Source: Gilvimarinus gilvus (GTDB taxonomy: Bacteria; Pseudomonadota; Gammaproteobacteria; Pseudomonadales; Cellvibrionaceae). Taken from it: a stretch of DNA of 56,383 bases. Each line of letters starts with the position of its first letter. Positions within the stretch are counted from its first letter, which is position 1. Made by a program: the position numbers and the translations under genes. Shown in pieces: positions 36,546-45,213 of the stretch. The stretch spans positions 1-56,383 of the forward strand of contig NZ_JAULRU010000371.1 in the NCBI RefSeq assembly GCF_030518155.1. Direction: 5' to 3'. A model generated the notes under the pieces. That model was not told where the DNA came from, ran no database searches, and saw only the letters and a program-made list of their open reading frames with translations.

Positions 36546-37388
36546 ATGCCATACAGTCAAAATATACTCAATGCCATCACCGCGATTGAATCTAACCCCG
36601 ATGTACGCTTAACTCTGCAACAACTCAGTAAAACTGTGGGCATTTCGCCGTTTCATTTCCACCGCTTGTTTCGCGCGCAAACGGGTATTGCCGTTGGTCA
36701 GTTCTGCGCCATGAGCAAGCTTAAACGAGCAGCTTATCAATTGTTGTTTCGCCCCTGGTTATCCATAACAGACATCGCTCTCGACAACGCCTATCAAAGT
36801 CCGGAAGCCTTTAGCCGGGCATTCACACGCAAATTTGGCTGCCCCCCGAGTGTGTATCGTCAACAGGCATCTCCCGTTATGGCCGCCAACTTACCTACTT
36901 TGCAGGATCAAAGCATGAGCTCACAAGAGATTAAGGTGGTGCAATTCCAGCCTCTGGATATATACGAACTAATCCATCGAGGCCCCGAAAGCCAACTCAC
37001 AAAGACAATTCAACAGTTTATTGGCTGGCGTAAGGCTCGCCACTTATCACCTCAAACCAGTCGAACATTCAATGTTTTTTACAGCGACCCTAACTCTGTC
37101 GCAGCGGACGAATTTGAATTGGGGTTGGCCGTAGAAAAAAAGCGCCCAGTTGATGATATTGCCCCGCTCACAGCGAAGAGACTTCCCACGTGCCGATGCG
37201 CTTATGTACGCCACATCGGCCCTGACTCAAAAATAGACACGAAGCTGCAATTTCTTTACCGAAACTGGCTTCCCGGCAACCAAGAAGAACCGGGCGATTT
37301 CCCTCTGTTTACGGAGCGCATCCGCTTTTTCCCTGAAGTGCCAGAACACGCTATGATTACCGACCTGTATCTACCGCTCAAGGATTAG
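36546..37388 (+). CDS. AraC-family regulator with GyrI-like effector domain
   Basis: A 280-residue regulator. Residues 1-105 hold two AraC helix-turn-helices (LTLQQLSKTVGISPFHFHRL and ITDIALDNAYQSPEAFSRAF, then KFGCPPSVYR). The C-terminal 155 residues form a GyrI-like small-molecule domain (IKVVQFQPLDIYELIHRGP to DLYLPLKD), the layout of SoxS/Rob-like regulators that sense drugs or dyes. It is the first gene of a four-gene operon with a transglutaminase-like protein, DUF2164 and a GNAT acetyltransferase; one base separates it from the next ATG. GGAGG precedes the start. Confidence 0.88.
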   Translation: MPYSQNILNAITAIESNPDVRLTLQQLSKTVGISPFHFHRLFRAQTGIAVGQFCAMSKLKRAAYQLLFRPWLSITDIALDNAYQSPEAFSRAFTRKFGCPPSVYRQQASPVMAANLPTLQDQSMSSQEIKVVQFQPLDIYELIHRGPESQLTKTIQQFIGWRKARHLSPQTSRTFNVFYSDPNSVAADEFELGLAVEKKRPVDDIAPLTAKRLPTCRCAYVRHIGPDSKIDTKLQFLYRNWLPGNQEEPGDFPLFTERIRFFPEVPEHAMITDLYLPLKD

Positions 37389-37389
37389 C

Positions 37390-37998
37390 ATGACCGATTC
37401 GAACTTGGCTCTGTATCTGGCCGTCTCACACTATATAAACTGGGACGACAACAGCGTGCAGAATAAAAGTGCACAGCTTACCGGGCACCTGACCAACGAC
37501 ACAGACAAAGCCGCCGCCTGCTTTCACTTTGTGCGCGATGAAATTGCACACAGCTGGGACTTTCAGCGCAGTCCCACAACCTGCCGCGCCTCTGATGTAT
37601 TAGCCTCCGCAACAGGTTACTGCTACGCCAAAAGCCACCTTTTAGCTGCGTTATTACGGGCGGCCGATATTCCCGCTGGAGTTTGCTATCAGAGGCTTAC
37701 GGTAACTAACGATCAGCCGCCATTTTGCTTACATGGGTTGAATGCGGTATATCTCCGAGATTATGGTTGGTACCGAGTGGACGCTCGCGGCAACAAAAAG
37801 GGGGTAAATGCAGAATTTTCGCCACCCACAGAACGGTTGGCATTTCCAATTGTCAGTAGCGGCGAAGTAGACTTACCTGAAATTTGGGCCGAGCCGCTAC
37901 CCGTAATTACAGAGTGTTTAGAGCGCCATAAAACGTGGCGCAGCGTGGCTGATAATCTGCCTGACATTGCAATCATACCAAGCAACGGAGAAACTTAA
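37390..37998 (+). CDS. Transglutaminase-like cysteine protease-fold protein
   Basis: A 202-residue cytosolic transglut_core domain. The triad is visible: Cys78 in ATGYCYAKSHLLAALLRA, His115 in CLHGLNAVYL, and Asp131 in GWYRVDARGNKKG. In bacteria this fold acts as a peptidase, amidase or peptide-modifying enzyme rather than a classical transglutaminase. There is no signal peptide. The gene lies one base after the AraC stop and its TAA overlaps the next ATG (TAATG), so expression is tightly coupled. Substrate unknown. Confidence 0.85.
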   Translation: MTDSNLALYLAVSHYINWDDNSVQNKSAQLTGHLTNDTDKAAACFHFVRDEIAHSWDFQRSPTTCRASDVLASATGYCYAKSHLLAALLRAADIPAGVCYQRLTVTNDQPPFCLHGLNAVYLRDYGWYRVDARGNKKGVNAEFSPPTERLAFPIVSSGEVDLPEIWAEPLPVITECLERHKTWRSVADNLPDIAIIPSNGET

Positions 37999-38243
37999 TG
38001 AAATTTTCAAACCAAGAGAAGGAATTGATTGTACAAAAAATTCAGGGCTATTTTCGCGATGAGCTCGAGCAGTCCATCGGCAATTTTGATGCGCAATTTT
38101 TACTGGATTTTTTTAGCGAAGAAATCGGGCCGTACTTCTACAATCGCGGACTCTACGATGCCGGCGCGCTACTGCATGAGCGCATGGACAGTATTACGGA
38201 TGCCGTCTACGATCTGGAAAAAAGCACGGAGTTTAAACGGTGA
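37998..38243 (+). CDS. DUF2164 protein
   Basis: An 81-residue, mainly helical acidic protein with the DUF2164 pattern: FSNQEKELIVQKIQGYF, DELEQSIGNFDAQFLLDFF and EEIGPYFYNRGLYDAG. Family members are small conserved proteins of unknown role, often next to transglutaminase-like or acetyltransferase genes. Start ATG 37998 overlaps the stop of the transglutaminase-like gene, and its own stop overlaps the GNAT start by 4 bases. It has no membrane segment and no catalytic signature. Confidence 0.85.
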   Translation: MKFSNQEKELIVQKIQGYFRDELEQSIGNFDAQFLLDFFSEEIGPYFYNRGLYDAGALLHERMDSITDAVYDLEKSTEFKR

Positions 38244-38716
38244 TCGACATCCGACTGGCCGATTACCAAAGCAGCGATGACGGCAAAAATATCATAACGC
38301 TGCTGAATGCCTACGCTGAAGACCCTATGGGCGGAGGGCAGCCACTGCCCCAATACACACGTGAACATTTGGTAGGTAAACTGGCGGAGCACAACGCCAT
38401 AACGTTACTGGCCTTTGTAGACGATCAGGCGGCAGGGATTCTCAATGGTTTCTGGGGATTCTCCAGCTTCGCCTGCCGGCCGCTGATCAACATTCATGAC
38501 CTGGCCGTACTCAAACCGTATCGGGGAATGGGCCTCAGCCGACAGCTAATGCAAGAGCTTGAAATCATTGGCCGCGAGCGAGACTGCTGCAAATTAACCC
38601 TGGAAGTATTAAGTGGCAACACCACAGCCAAAGCCGCCTACCAAACGTTCGGCTTTGCCGGCTACGAATTAGACCCAGGCAAGGGGCAGGCTTTATTTTG
38701 GGAGAAGAAGCTATAG
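38240..38716 (+). CDS. GNAT-family N-acetyltransferase
   Basis: A 158-residue acetyl-CoA-dependent acetyltransferase. The acetyl-CoA loop is VLKPYRGMGLSRQLMQELE near residue 94 (RGMGLS follows the R/QxxGxG/A rule). IHDLAV is the preceding strand, and LEVLSGNTTAKAAYQTFGF is the conserved late helix-strand. The GTG start at 38240 overlaps the DUF2164 stop (GTGA), so it is coupled. The acceptor is unknown; the operon context suggests a small-molecule or peptide modification controlled by the AraC protein. A heptamer inverted-repeat locus follows the stop. Confidence 0.87.
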   Translation: MIDIRLADYQSSDDGKNIITLLNAYAEDPMGGGQPLPQYTREHLVGKLAEHNAITLLAFVDDQAAGILNGFWGFSSFACRPLINIHDLAVLKPYRGMGLSRQLMQELEIIGRERDCCKLTLEVLSGNTTAKAAYQTFGFAGYELDPGKGQALFWEKKL

Positions 38717-38721
38717 CGCTG

Positions 38722-38823
38722 GATGCCTGATGTCTGATGTCGGAAACGAACAATTGATGCTCTAAAGCTCAGCATTAAATGTTCTTTTTTAGCATCCGTC
38801 ATCAGACATCCGACGTCCGACGT
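38722..38823. repeat. Inverted heptamer locus between convergent genes
   Basis: The left block (38722-38744) has three heptamers of gatgcct/gatgtct/gatgtcg type. The right block (38793-38823) has four inverted ones (catccgt, catcaga, catccga, cgtccga) including TCAGACATCCGAC at 38802-38814. The blocks can pair across a 48-base loop. The element sits exactly between the GNAT stop and the FadL stop and may act as a two-way 3' end structure. Confidence 0.8.
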
Positions 38824-38827
38824 TATC

Positions 38828-40162
38828 CTAGAATTTCCAATTAAACTGTGCCGCTAAAATATTCACTGAACTGTCGAAAGAACCCGACAATACAGCGGAA
38901 CTACCGACGGGTGTTACTTCGCTTTCATGCAGCTCGGCATCGTCCACCATGAGGTAAGCGTAACTCACGTCAACCGACATGCTGTTTGATAACGGCCAGT
39001 GAAAGCCTGCAGCCAGCCAGGTGCGATCGGCATCGGGGATACGGGCACTGACAAACTCAGGGTTATCCTGAGGGGTTTCATCCTGAGCGACGCCAAACCG
39101 CCAGTTAAACTGCCCAGGCACTCCTAAAGTAGCCCCCAATGCGTAGCGCGTTGTGTCTCCGTACTGAAGGTTAAGTGCATCAACCGGAGCTCCGTTATCG
39201 GCCTTAACGACGGCCACTGTCTTAATGCTGCTCCAGTCGGTTTGCGAAACATCAAGGTGCATTGCAAATGCGGGGGTAAACCGTTGGCTTAAGCTCAAGG
39301 TAAGAGTATCGGGAAGCTCAACCTCAGCCTCAATGTCCCCGGCAAGTGCGCCGAGCGCACCGGCGCACAGTGTGCCGGTGGTGGGCGCAGGTGGGGCTCC
39401 GGTAGGATAACCTGCTCCCGGAGCACAGGCCGCATTCAAATCAAAACTGGCATCGCCCTGCAGTTTATAGTCGCCGCCCTCACGCCAAAGTAAGCCGATA
39501 CTGGTATTTTCAGAAGGTGTAATAAGTACACTGGCATCCAGAACAAAACCATCGTCATCGCCCTTAATTTTAGCGCTGCTGTCAGTGGCGGTCGCTGGTA
39601 GCACCCCCAAGGTAGAATCCACTTGATTCTCCAAGGTGGCCTCTACGGTTTGATAGTTCAACCCCAAGCCAATGGCAAACTTATCGTTGGGTGCCCAAGA
39701 GGTGGTTACGTTAAAGTTAACAACTTCCAGCTCGCTGTCGGTCGCGGAATATCGCCCCGCCCACTCTTCATCAAAACGACTGGCCAAACCAAACGGGGCG
39801 CTTATACCAACCCCAACGGCCAGCGTTTCCGTTAGGGGTATGGCGGCGTACAAATTGGGGATAAATCCGAACTCTTCGGTAGTACCGTCGCCGCCGCTGA
39901 AGGTTGAGCCGTTGTCATTGAATGTGGCATCGGTGGAAACCACATTGAAACCCACAGCAACACTGGTTGCATTAAGCTTACTCATGCCTGCGGGGTTGAA
40001 AAACACCGTAGTGGCATCGGTAATGTCGGATGCGGTGCCAGCAAAGGCCTTACCCAGCTGGGCAGGGCTCTGTTCAAGCAACTGAAATGACGCGCCGTGG
40101 GCCACACTGCTTGTGGCCACTAAGGCACCTACTATTGACAGTTTTTTCACTTTATTATTCAT
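38828..40162 (-). CDS. FadL-family outer membrane transporter
   Basis: A 444-residue outer-membrane beta-barrel of the FadL/TodX family, which passes long-chain fatty acids or other hydrophobic compounds. A signal peptide (1-23, ends AHGAS) is followed by the plug/hatch signature FQLLEQSPAQLGKAFAGTAS and DATTVFFNPAGMSKL (the NPA motif). Barrel strands end with NILAAQFNWKF, whose terminal Phe is the usual assembly signal. Length is typical. An unusual Pro/Gly-Cys loop lies near residues 245-270 (CAPGAGYPTGAPPAPTTGT). The gene converges on the GNAT gene across the heptamer locus. Confidence 0.92.
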   Translation of the reverse strand: MNNKVKKLSIVGALVATSSVAHGASFQLLEQSPAQLGKAFAGTASDITDATTVFFNPAGMSKLNATSVAVGFNVVSTDATFNDNGSTFSGGDGTTEEFGFIPNLYAAIPLTETLAVGVGISAPFGLASRFDEEWAGRYSATDSELEVVNFNVTTSWAPNDKFAIGLGLNYQTVEATLENQVDSTLGVLPATATDSSAKIKGDDDGFVLDASVLITPSENTSIGLLWREGGDYKLQGDASFDLNAACAPGAGYPTGAPPAPTTGTLCAGALGALAGDIEAEVELPDTLTLSLSQRFTPAFAMHLDVSQTDWSSIKTVAVVKADNGAPVDALNLQYGDTTRYALGATLGVPGQFNWRFGVAQDETPQDNPEFVSARIPDADRTWLAAGFHWPLSNSMSVDVSYAYLMVDDAELHESEVTPVGSSAVLSGSFDSSVNILAAQFNWKF

Positions 40163-40296
40163 TATAAAAACCCTCGATCTGGAGCTACAAAAAATCTAAC
40201 GCAAGTAGCTTAAGCGTAGCAGAAAAATCTGGGATGTGGAGTGGCCGCCAATCTGACCTGGCTCACAGCTTTAAAATTCTGCCAAGGGTTTTCAGG

Positions 40297-41937
40297 TCAC
40301 TCGCCTGACCCGCCTTTAACCTGATCAATCTTAGCGGGCGGCACTACGGGGTGCTCCGGTTGACCAACGAAATGTGGGGACATGATTTGAACGCCAGCTG
40401 CCGAAAATTCATCCTGTATGTGCTGATGTAAATCCGACAGAACGATCAGCCGGTCTTCCGGGGTATCGATATGCACAAGCAGGCGATATTCAACATACCA
40501 ATCGCTCAAAGCAATTTGACGCACATGAGGCTCTGGCTGTTCACGAACCCCGGGCGTCTTGGCACCTGCATTTAACAACAGCTGATGAACTTGTTGCCAC
40601 GGCGTGTCATAACCTATGGTAACCGTTGTGTTCACAATAACGCCGTCGGGCTTACTCAAGCGTGTGAAATTGGTGCTGCTGGCATTCAACAGTACGGCAT
40701 TGGGAATTGTGATCTCTTCCTTGCGAACGGTACGCACTTTAGTAGACAGAACGCCTACCGTGGTTACAACCCCTTCATACTCGCCAATTCGCACGTACTC
40801 CCCCGGCTGAAAAGCTCGACTGTAAACAACAATTAATCCGCCTAACAGCTGACTGACAATCCCCGCAGAACCAAGCGAAACAATCAAACCAATAAAAACG
40901 CTCACACCCTTGAACGCTTCGGTGTCTGAGCCGGGAATATACGGATAGGCAACGACAATCGCGAACAACCAAACCAACACAACAATAACCCGGCGAGTCG
41001 CTTTTGCGGTCTCCGGGTCGAACACCGTGGACTTTATTCGACCTTGCTCAATCCGCAAGAAGATACTGTGCACCGCGTTATTACACATTTTCGCAAGCCA
41101 GAAAATGATCACCGCCATGGTTAGATCGGGCACGGCATGAAGCACCCCTAAACCAATATCGGCCACTACCGAAACAATGTAGTCGGTTAACCTTTGACCG
41201 TAGCCAATGGTATAGGGAAATTGGCGCATGACAAAAGCCAGCCATAAATAGCTAATCACACCAATTGTTGCCAGCATAACCAAACGAACCACGCCTGATA
41301 ACAGCATCATTATGTAAGGCATTAGATAGACATTGCCCACATGCAGAATCTGTAAACCGTAGCGGGGGTTATTGGCCTGCTCCAGACGTGACAGAATGCG
41401 GCGACGGCCACGCATTAATAAATATGTGGCAGCCGCAAAAGCCAAGGTTGCCAAGCCGGTATACAAGGTCCCGAGCAGCAACAATCTGGGGCGCTGTTGA
41501 GCGTCGCGACGTTTTAACCACTCAATTAACCGGTGGTTTACCACTTGAGCATACGCATCCAGCGTCATATTAGGCGGAGCATCGGCCTCAAGCAGGCCTA
41601 CTACCCTGTGGTCATTGACTAAAATCCACCCACCTTTATATTCCTCTTCTGAAACTTTGCGAAAGGTGACATCGTAGTTTTTTACCGTAGGAATTGCCTG
41701 GAGGCGCTGGAGAATGTTATCGGCTCGTTGCTTGGGGGAGAAATGTCGATAATAGCTGCGTATGGTTACCAGATGCATACCCCAGATGTCCACGGAGGCA
41801 TACATCTCTTGAGCGAGTGTCGCATCAACGTCGGTAAAACTACCAGACTCTGTAATAGCATCCAAGTCACTGTCTTGCGCCAACACGTGGCAAGACGCCA
41901 ATAAAGCCGCTAGAAAAATCAAGCGAATTGCTTGCAT
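40297..41937 (-). CDS. MscS-family mechanosensitive channel
   Basis: A 546-residue inner-membrane channel. A signal peptide (1-20) is followed by a periplasmic domain (about 25-150), several transmembrane helices (about 150-365) and the MscS pore helix and beta domain (GSAGIVSQLLGGLIVVYSRA, then FQPGEYVRIGEYEG, then VRTVRKEEITIPNAVLL). The C-terminal alpha/beta vestibule ends near residue 520. It opens under membrane tension to release osmolytes. The larger size than E. coli MscS (286) places it among extended MscS-like channels such as the YbdG/YnaI/MscM types. It has no nearby partner genes and its own upstream region of about 220 bases. Confidence 0.9.
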   Translation of the reverse strand: MQAIRLIFLAALLASCHVLAQDSDLDAITESGSFTDVDATLAQEMYASVDIWGMHLVTIRSYYRHFSPKQRADNILQRLQAIPTVKNYDVTFRKVSEEEYKGGWILVNDHRVVGLLEADAPPNMTLDAYAQVVNHRLIEWLKRRDAQQRPRLLLLGTLYTGLATLAFAAATYLLMRGRRRILSRLEQANNPRYGLQILHVGNVYLMPYIMMLLSGVVRLVMLATIGVISYLWLAFVMRQFPYTIGYGQRLTDYIVSVVADIGLGVLHAVPDLTMAVIIFWLAKMCNNAVHSIFLRIEQGRIKSTVFDPETAKATRRVIVVLVWLFAIVVAYPYIPGSDTEAFKGVSVFIGLIVSLGSAGIVSQLLGGLIVVYSRAFQPGEYVRIGEYEGVVTTVGVLSTKVRTVRKEEITIPNAVLLNASSTNFTRLSKPDGVIVNTTVTIGYDTPWQQVHQLLLNAGAKTPGVREQPEPHVRQIALSDWYVEYRLLVHIDTPEDRLIVLSDLHQHIQDEFSAAGVQIMSPHFVGQPEHPVVPPAKIDQVKGGSGE

Positions 41938-42158
41938 CTGCGTGTAACTCCCGCTGATTTATTTGTTGTGATTGTATTAACTAAAAATGACAAATTACTG
42001 TGCCTTAAGAATTTACGCAAATTTTCCTGTCACTACACCTCCTTAAGTCCACACCCAGGATAATCAGCCGCGAGATAACATCAAGAAGCGTTAACGTAGA
42101 CTATTTGAGCCATTTTACCGGTAGACTATCGTAAAGAGTAACGAAAAGGAGAGCCTCC

Positions 42159-42572
42159 ATGAGCACATCTAACCGACGAAAATTCCTTACAGGTGCCGCA
42201 GCACTAGGCGCTACGGCCGCCCTACCGACAACCGCACAAGCAGGAGAATGCGATATGGCACTGCCCGCATTGGAGCACAAGGTGTTCTTTTGGTTGAAAA
42301 ACCCAGACTCCACCGAAGACCGAGATACCCTGATTGCGGGATTAAAAGCTCTGGAGGCTATCCCCAGTGTTAAGGCCATTCAGATCGGTGTACCGGCCTC
42401 AACAGAGAAACGCGATGTGGTAGACAACAGCTTTCAGGTGTCAGAGCTCATGCTGTTTGATAATGTGGAGGGACAGAATGCGTATCAAGTGCACCCATTG
42501 CATAAAAAGTTTGTCGACGAGTGCAGTCACCTGTGGGAGCGAGTAGTGGTCTTCGACTCTATTGCGGTCTAA
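42159..42572 (+). CDS. Dabb-family stress-responsive protein with a Tat signal
   Basis: A 137-residue protein with a twin-arginine signal ([18 protein letters not shown]) cleaved near TAQAGE, then a dimeric alpha/beta-barrel (Dabb) domain: [54 protein letters not shown]. Dabb proteins are small dimeric folds related to stress-induced plant proteins and to ABM oxygenases. The Tat signal implies that it is exported folded, which is less common for the family. AAGGAG precedes the ATG. Function unknown. Confidence 0.85.
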   Translation: MSTSNRRKFLTGAAALGATAALPTTAQAGECDMALPALEHKVFFWLKNPDSTEDRDTLIAGLKALEAIPSVKAIQIGVPASTEKRDVVDNSFQVSELMLFDNVEGQNAYQVHPLHKKFVDECSHLWERVVVFDSIAV

Positions 42573-42584
42573 AGCAAAAAAATC

Positions 42585-42605
42585 ACGGGTCGTTGTACGA
42601 CCCGT
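42585..42605 (-). terminator. Terminator downstream of the minus-strand membrane gene
   Basis: An 8-bp stem (acgggtcg / cgacccgt) with a 5-base loop is followed on the minus strand by a T-run (gatttttttgc). It lies between convergent genes, 14 bases past the 42619 stop, and could partly serve the plus strand. Confidence 0.8.
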
Positions 42606-42618
42606 AATCCGCTCTACC

Positions 42619-43035
42619 TCAGGTAGCGTGCTGTTTTCTGTGCGTACGTACCACACTCACCCACAGATACAATAATGCGCCAACAAAGACGCCAAAAAAC
42701 GAGCTCACAATGATGGCATTCTGCATGGCCGTAGGAGCTGACGCCAAAATTGCTTGAGTACCCAGATTTACTGAATCACTGGCATCAACCATAACCTGTA
42801 ATTGCGCTAAGAAGCCGTCGGCTACCACGCCACTCACCCGTAAAATCACCATCACATAGACAGAGAAGGCAGCGTACAGCACACTTACCAGAAGGGTTAA
42901 AAATACATTCAAATGTTTACTGGCAAAATGCGCCAATGCAATTAAGCCAAACGATACACTTGCCCAGAATTGCATAACCGCCCAGGTACGGTTGATATAT
43001 TCACTGAAAAGATAGACCGTTTCGTACTCACTCAT
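42619..43035 (-). CDS. Multi-span membrane protein, unknown
   Basis: A 138-residue protein with three hydrophobic segments (about 19-36, 43-65 and 105-127) and a polar middle. ATG 43035 is chosen because AGGGAG lies 7 bases upstream; an earlier in-frame start would add 18 residues without support. The first segment WAVMQFWASVSFGLIALAHF and the LLYLWVSVVRTHRK end fit an inner-membrane protein with the C-terminus in the cytosol. I do not recognise the family. It sits between the Dabb gene (convergent) and the SLC13 permease gene, with a terminator on each side. Confidence 0.65.
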   Translation of the reverse strand: MSEYETVYLFSEYINRTWAVMQFWASVSFGLIALAHFASKHLNVFLTLLVSVLYAAFSVYVMVILRVSGVVADGFLAQLQVMVDASDSVNLGTQAILASAPTAMQNAIIVSSFFGVFVGALLYLWVSVVRTHRKQHAT

Positions 43036-43116
43036 AGCGACTCCCTGTTTTCCATTATTAGTATTAAGTGTGCAGCCAGTAGGGCGCAACTCTACCCGCT
43101 ACCCTAATGCGCAGAC

Positions 43117-43140
43117 AAAAAAAACGGTGCCTAAGCACCG
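43117..43140 (-). terminator. Terminator of the SLC13 permease gene
   Basis: A 6-bp stem (cggtgc / gcaccg) with loop ctaa is followed on the minus strand by eight T residues, a few bases after the stop at 43148. Confidence 0.82.
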
Positions 43141-43147
43141 CTTTAGT

Positions 43148-44920
43148 TTACGCTAAGGTCAGAGGCCAACCCAGTGATAATACAGCGACCGTTGTCGTTC
43201 CCACCAATATACTCATCGGCACGCCAGCCTTAAGAAAATCGGTAAACTTGTAACCGCCAGGGCCGTATACCATCAAGTTAGTCTGATAACCCAAAGGGGT
43301 ACTAAAGCTAGCTGAAGCCGCCATCATTACCACCAGCATAAAAGGCTCGGGGTTCAAGCTCGCTTTCTCGGTCATTTCCAGCACCACGGGTACCATTAAA
43401 ATGGCAGCCGCATTATTGGTAATGGACTCTGTTAATAACCACACCACCACATAGGTTGAAAACAGTATCAGCAGCGGATGCCCTAACCCCATTGTCAGCA
43501 GGCCATCGGCTAGCCACTGAGCAACGCCGGTCTTGTACATGGCGTTACCCAAGGCAAAAGACGACGCAATGGTCAGTAAGACGGTAGGGTCTAAACTCTT
43601 TTGCGCCTGCTGAGCCGAGCAACATCCGGTTACCATCATCGCGGCGGCGCCCAACAAGGCCGCATTTAACATAGACAGCACACCAAATGCCGCGGCCAGC
43701 ACAATACCCACAAGAATGGCCCAAGACAGAAACGCGCGTTGATGACGCGGTGGCTCAGTACCCAAATCACTTACCAACAGAAAATCTTTGTTGTATTTCT
43801 GACGGCTCACAAATGCCGGACGCGCCTCTAACAACAAAGAATCGCCCGGCTTTAATGTGGTCGTACCCAAGTTACCCGGCACCCGCTCGCCGTTGCGAGC
43901 TACCGCCAAAACGGCCGCGCCGTAACGCTCACGAAAGTGTGAATCTCGCACGGTCTGGTTAATGCAGTGGCTGTGGGGGGAAATGACCGCCTCCACCAGG
44001 CGCCGCTCACGGCGCTCACTGGCGAGCGTCGGCTCGCCATCGGTGGACGGCACAATACCCTTAATGCGCAGCAGATCCGAGATAGCCTCGGTATCGCCCG
44101 CGAAGACCAGACGGTCACCCGCCTGCAGGGGTTCTTCAGAGCTCACAGCCGGAATAATCGTACCCTGGCGCTCAATCTCTGCCAAATAAATGCGCTTTAA
44201 ATTTCGCAGTCCGGCCTCTTCTACAGTGCGGCCAACCAGCGGGCCGTCGGAGGCTATCGCCACCTCTAAGGTAAATTCCCGTAAATTGCCAAAAATACCT
44301 TTCTCACGTCGGTCCGGCAGGCTTTTGGGAAAGACGAAATACATAAACACCATGCCCACAATCACCACGGGTAAACCCACCGCGGTAATTGAGAACAGAG
44401 AGAAACTGTCGCCTCCGGTTAGCTCTTGATACTGGCCGTTGACTACCAAATTGGTGCTGGTACCAATCATGGTGAGTGTGCCTCCCAGTATCGCCGAGTA
44501 ACTAAGGGGAATCATCAGCTTGGAGGGGGCGATATCAATACGTTTCGCCCAAGAGCGCACCGCTGGAATCATGGTGGCGACAACAGGCGTGTTATTAAGG
44601 AAGGCACTAAGCAGAGCGACCGGCATACCAATACGCATTTGAGCGCGACGAGTTGAACGCGGATTGCCTAATACATGGTTCACGAGCAGATCCACGCCAC
44701 CGGAGCCGTGAATACCGGCGGCCACGACAAACATAGCGGCAACGGTCAAAACACCGTGGTTACTGAATCCGGCAAAAGCCTCACTGGCCTCTAATACGCC
44801 GGAGACACTCAGAATAACGAGGACACCCATCATCACCAGGTGAGCGGCCACGCGCGTAAAAATCAGTACCAACAGCGCACCAACCGCGAGCCCCAGCGAT
44901 AATATCCCTTGCCATTCCAT
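43148..44920 (-). CDS. SLC13/DASS-family permease with two RCK_C (TrkA_C) domains
   Basis: A 590-residue inner-membrane transporter of the divalent anion:sodium symporter type. Two hydrophobic halves flank a soluble region (about 205-380) holding two RCK_C domains (FTLEVAIASDGPLVGRTVEE and ERRERRLVEAVISPHSHCI, each ending in a GDRLVFAG / GDSLLLEA strand). Helical motifs include SAFLNNTPVVATMIPAVRSW and IGTSTNLVVNG in the first half, and TESITNNAAAILMVP and GYQTNLMVYGPGGYKF in the second; these SNT/TNL-like elements bind sodium and substrate. Sulfate, dicarboxylate or related anions are the usual cargo; the true one is unknown. It has its own terminator. Confidence 0.9.
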   Translation of the reverse strand: MEWQGILSLGLAVGALLVLIFTRVAAHLVMMGVLVILSVSGVLEASEAFAGFSNHGVLTVAAMFVVAAGIHGSGGVDLLVNHVLGNPRSTRRAQMRIGMPVALLSAFLNNTPVVATMIPAVRSWAKRIDIAPSKLMIPLSYSAILGGTLTMIGTSTNLVVNGQYQELTGGDSFSLFSITAVGLPVVIVGMVFMYFVFPKSLPDRREKGIFGNLREFTLEVAIASDGPLVGRTVEEAGLRNLKRIYLAEIERQGTIIPAVSSEEPLQAGDRLVFAGDTEAISDLLRIKGIVPSTDGEPTLASERRERRLVEAVISPHSHCINQTVRDSHFRERYGAAVLAVARNGERVPGNLGTTTLKPGDSLLLEARPAFVSRQKYNKDFLLVSDLGTEPPRHQRAFLSWAILVGIVLAAAFGVLSMLNAALLGAAAMMVTGCCSAQQAQKSLDPTVLLTIASSFALGNAMYKTGVAQWLADGLLTMGLGHPLLILFSTYVVVWLLTESITNNAAAILMVPVVLEMTEKASLNPEPFMLVVMMAASASFSTPLGYQTNLMVYGPGGYKFTDFLKAGVPMSILVGTTTVAVLSLGWPLTLA

Positions 44921-45213
44921 TTCTTACAGACCCAATCATAGATAATAAGGCCGCGAGCATACCGGAACTTGAGACGGGGTAAAAATAGTTATTTCGACTA
45001 GACATATAACTTTGGCCTATATAGGCAATGCTTGGCTAAAACTTGACCACATAATGCGGATTCGGTAGCGCCCGCATTTTTGCATGCCCCAGCTAAAACG
45101 AACTGGGCTACAATACCCGCCCAAACACCAATATGCTCTGGCAACGGTCGGCCTAGCTTAGCGTTTCGATTGCAACCCAGACCCTTAGCGCCAGAAACGG
45201 TAACTTCTACAAA

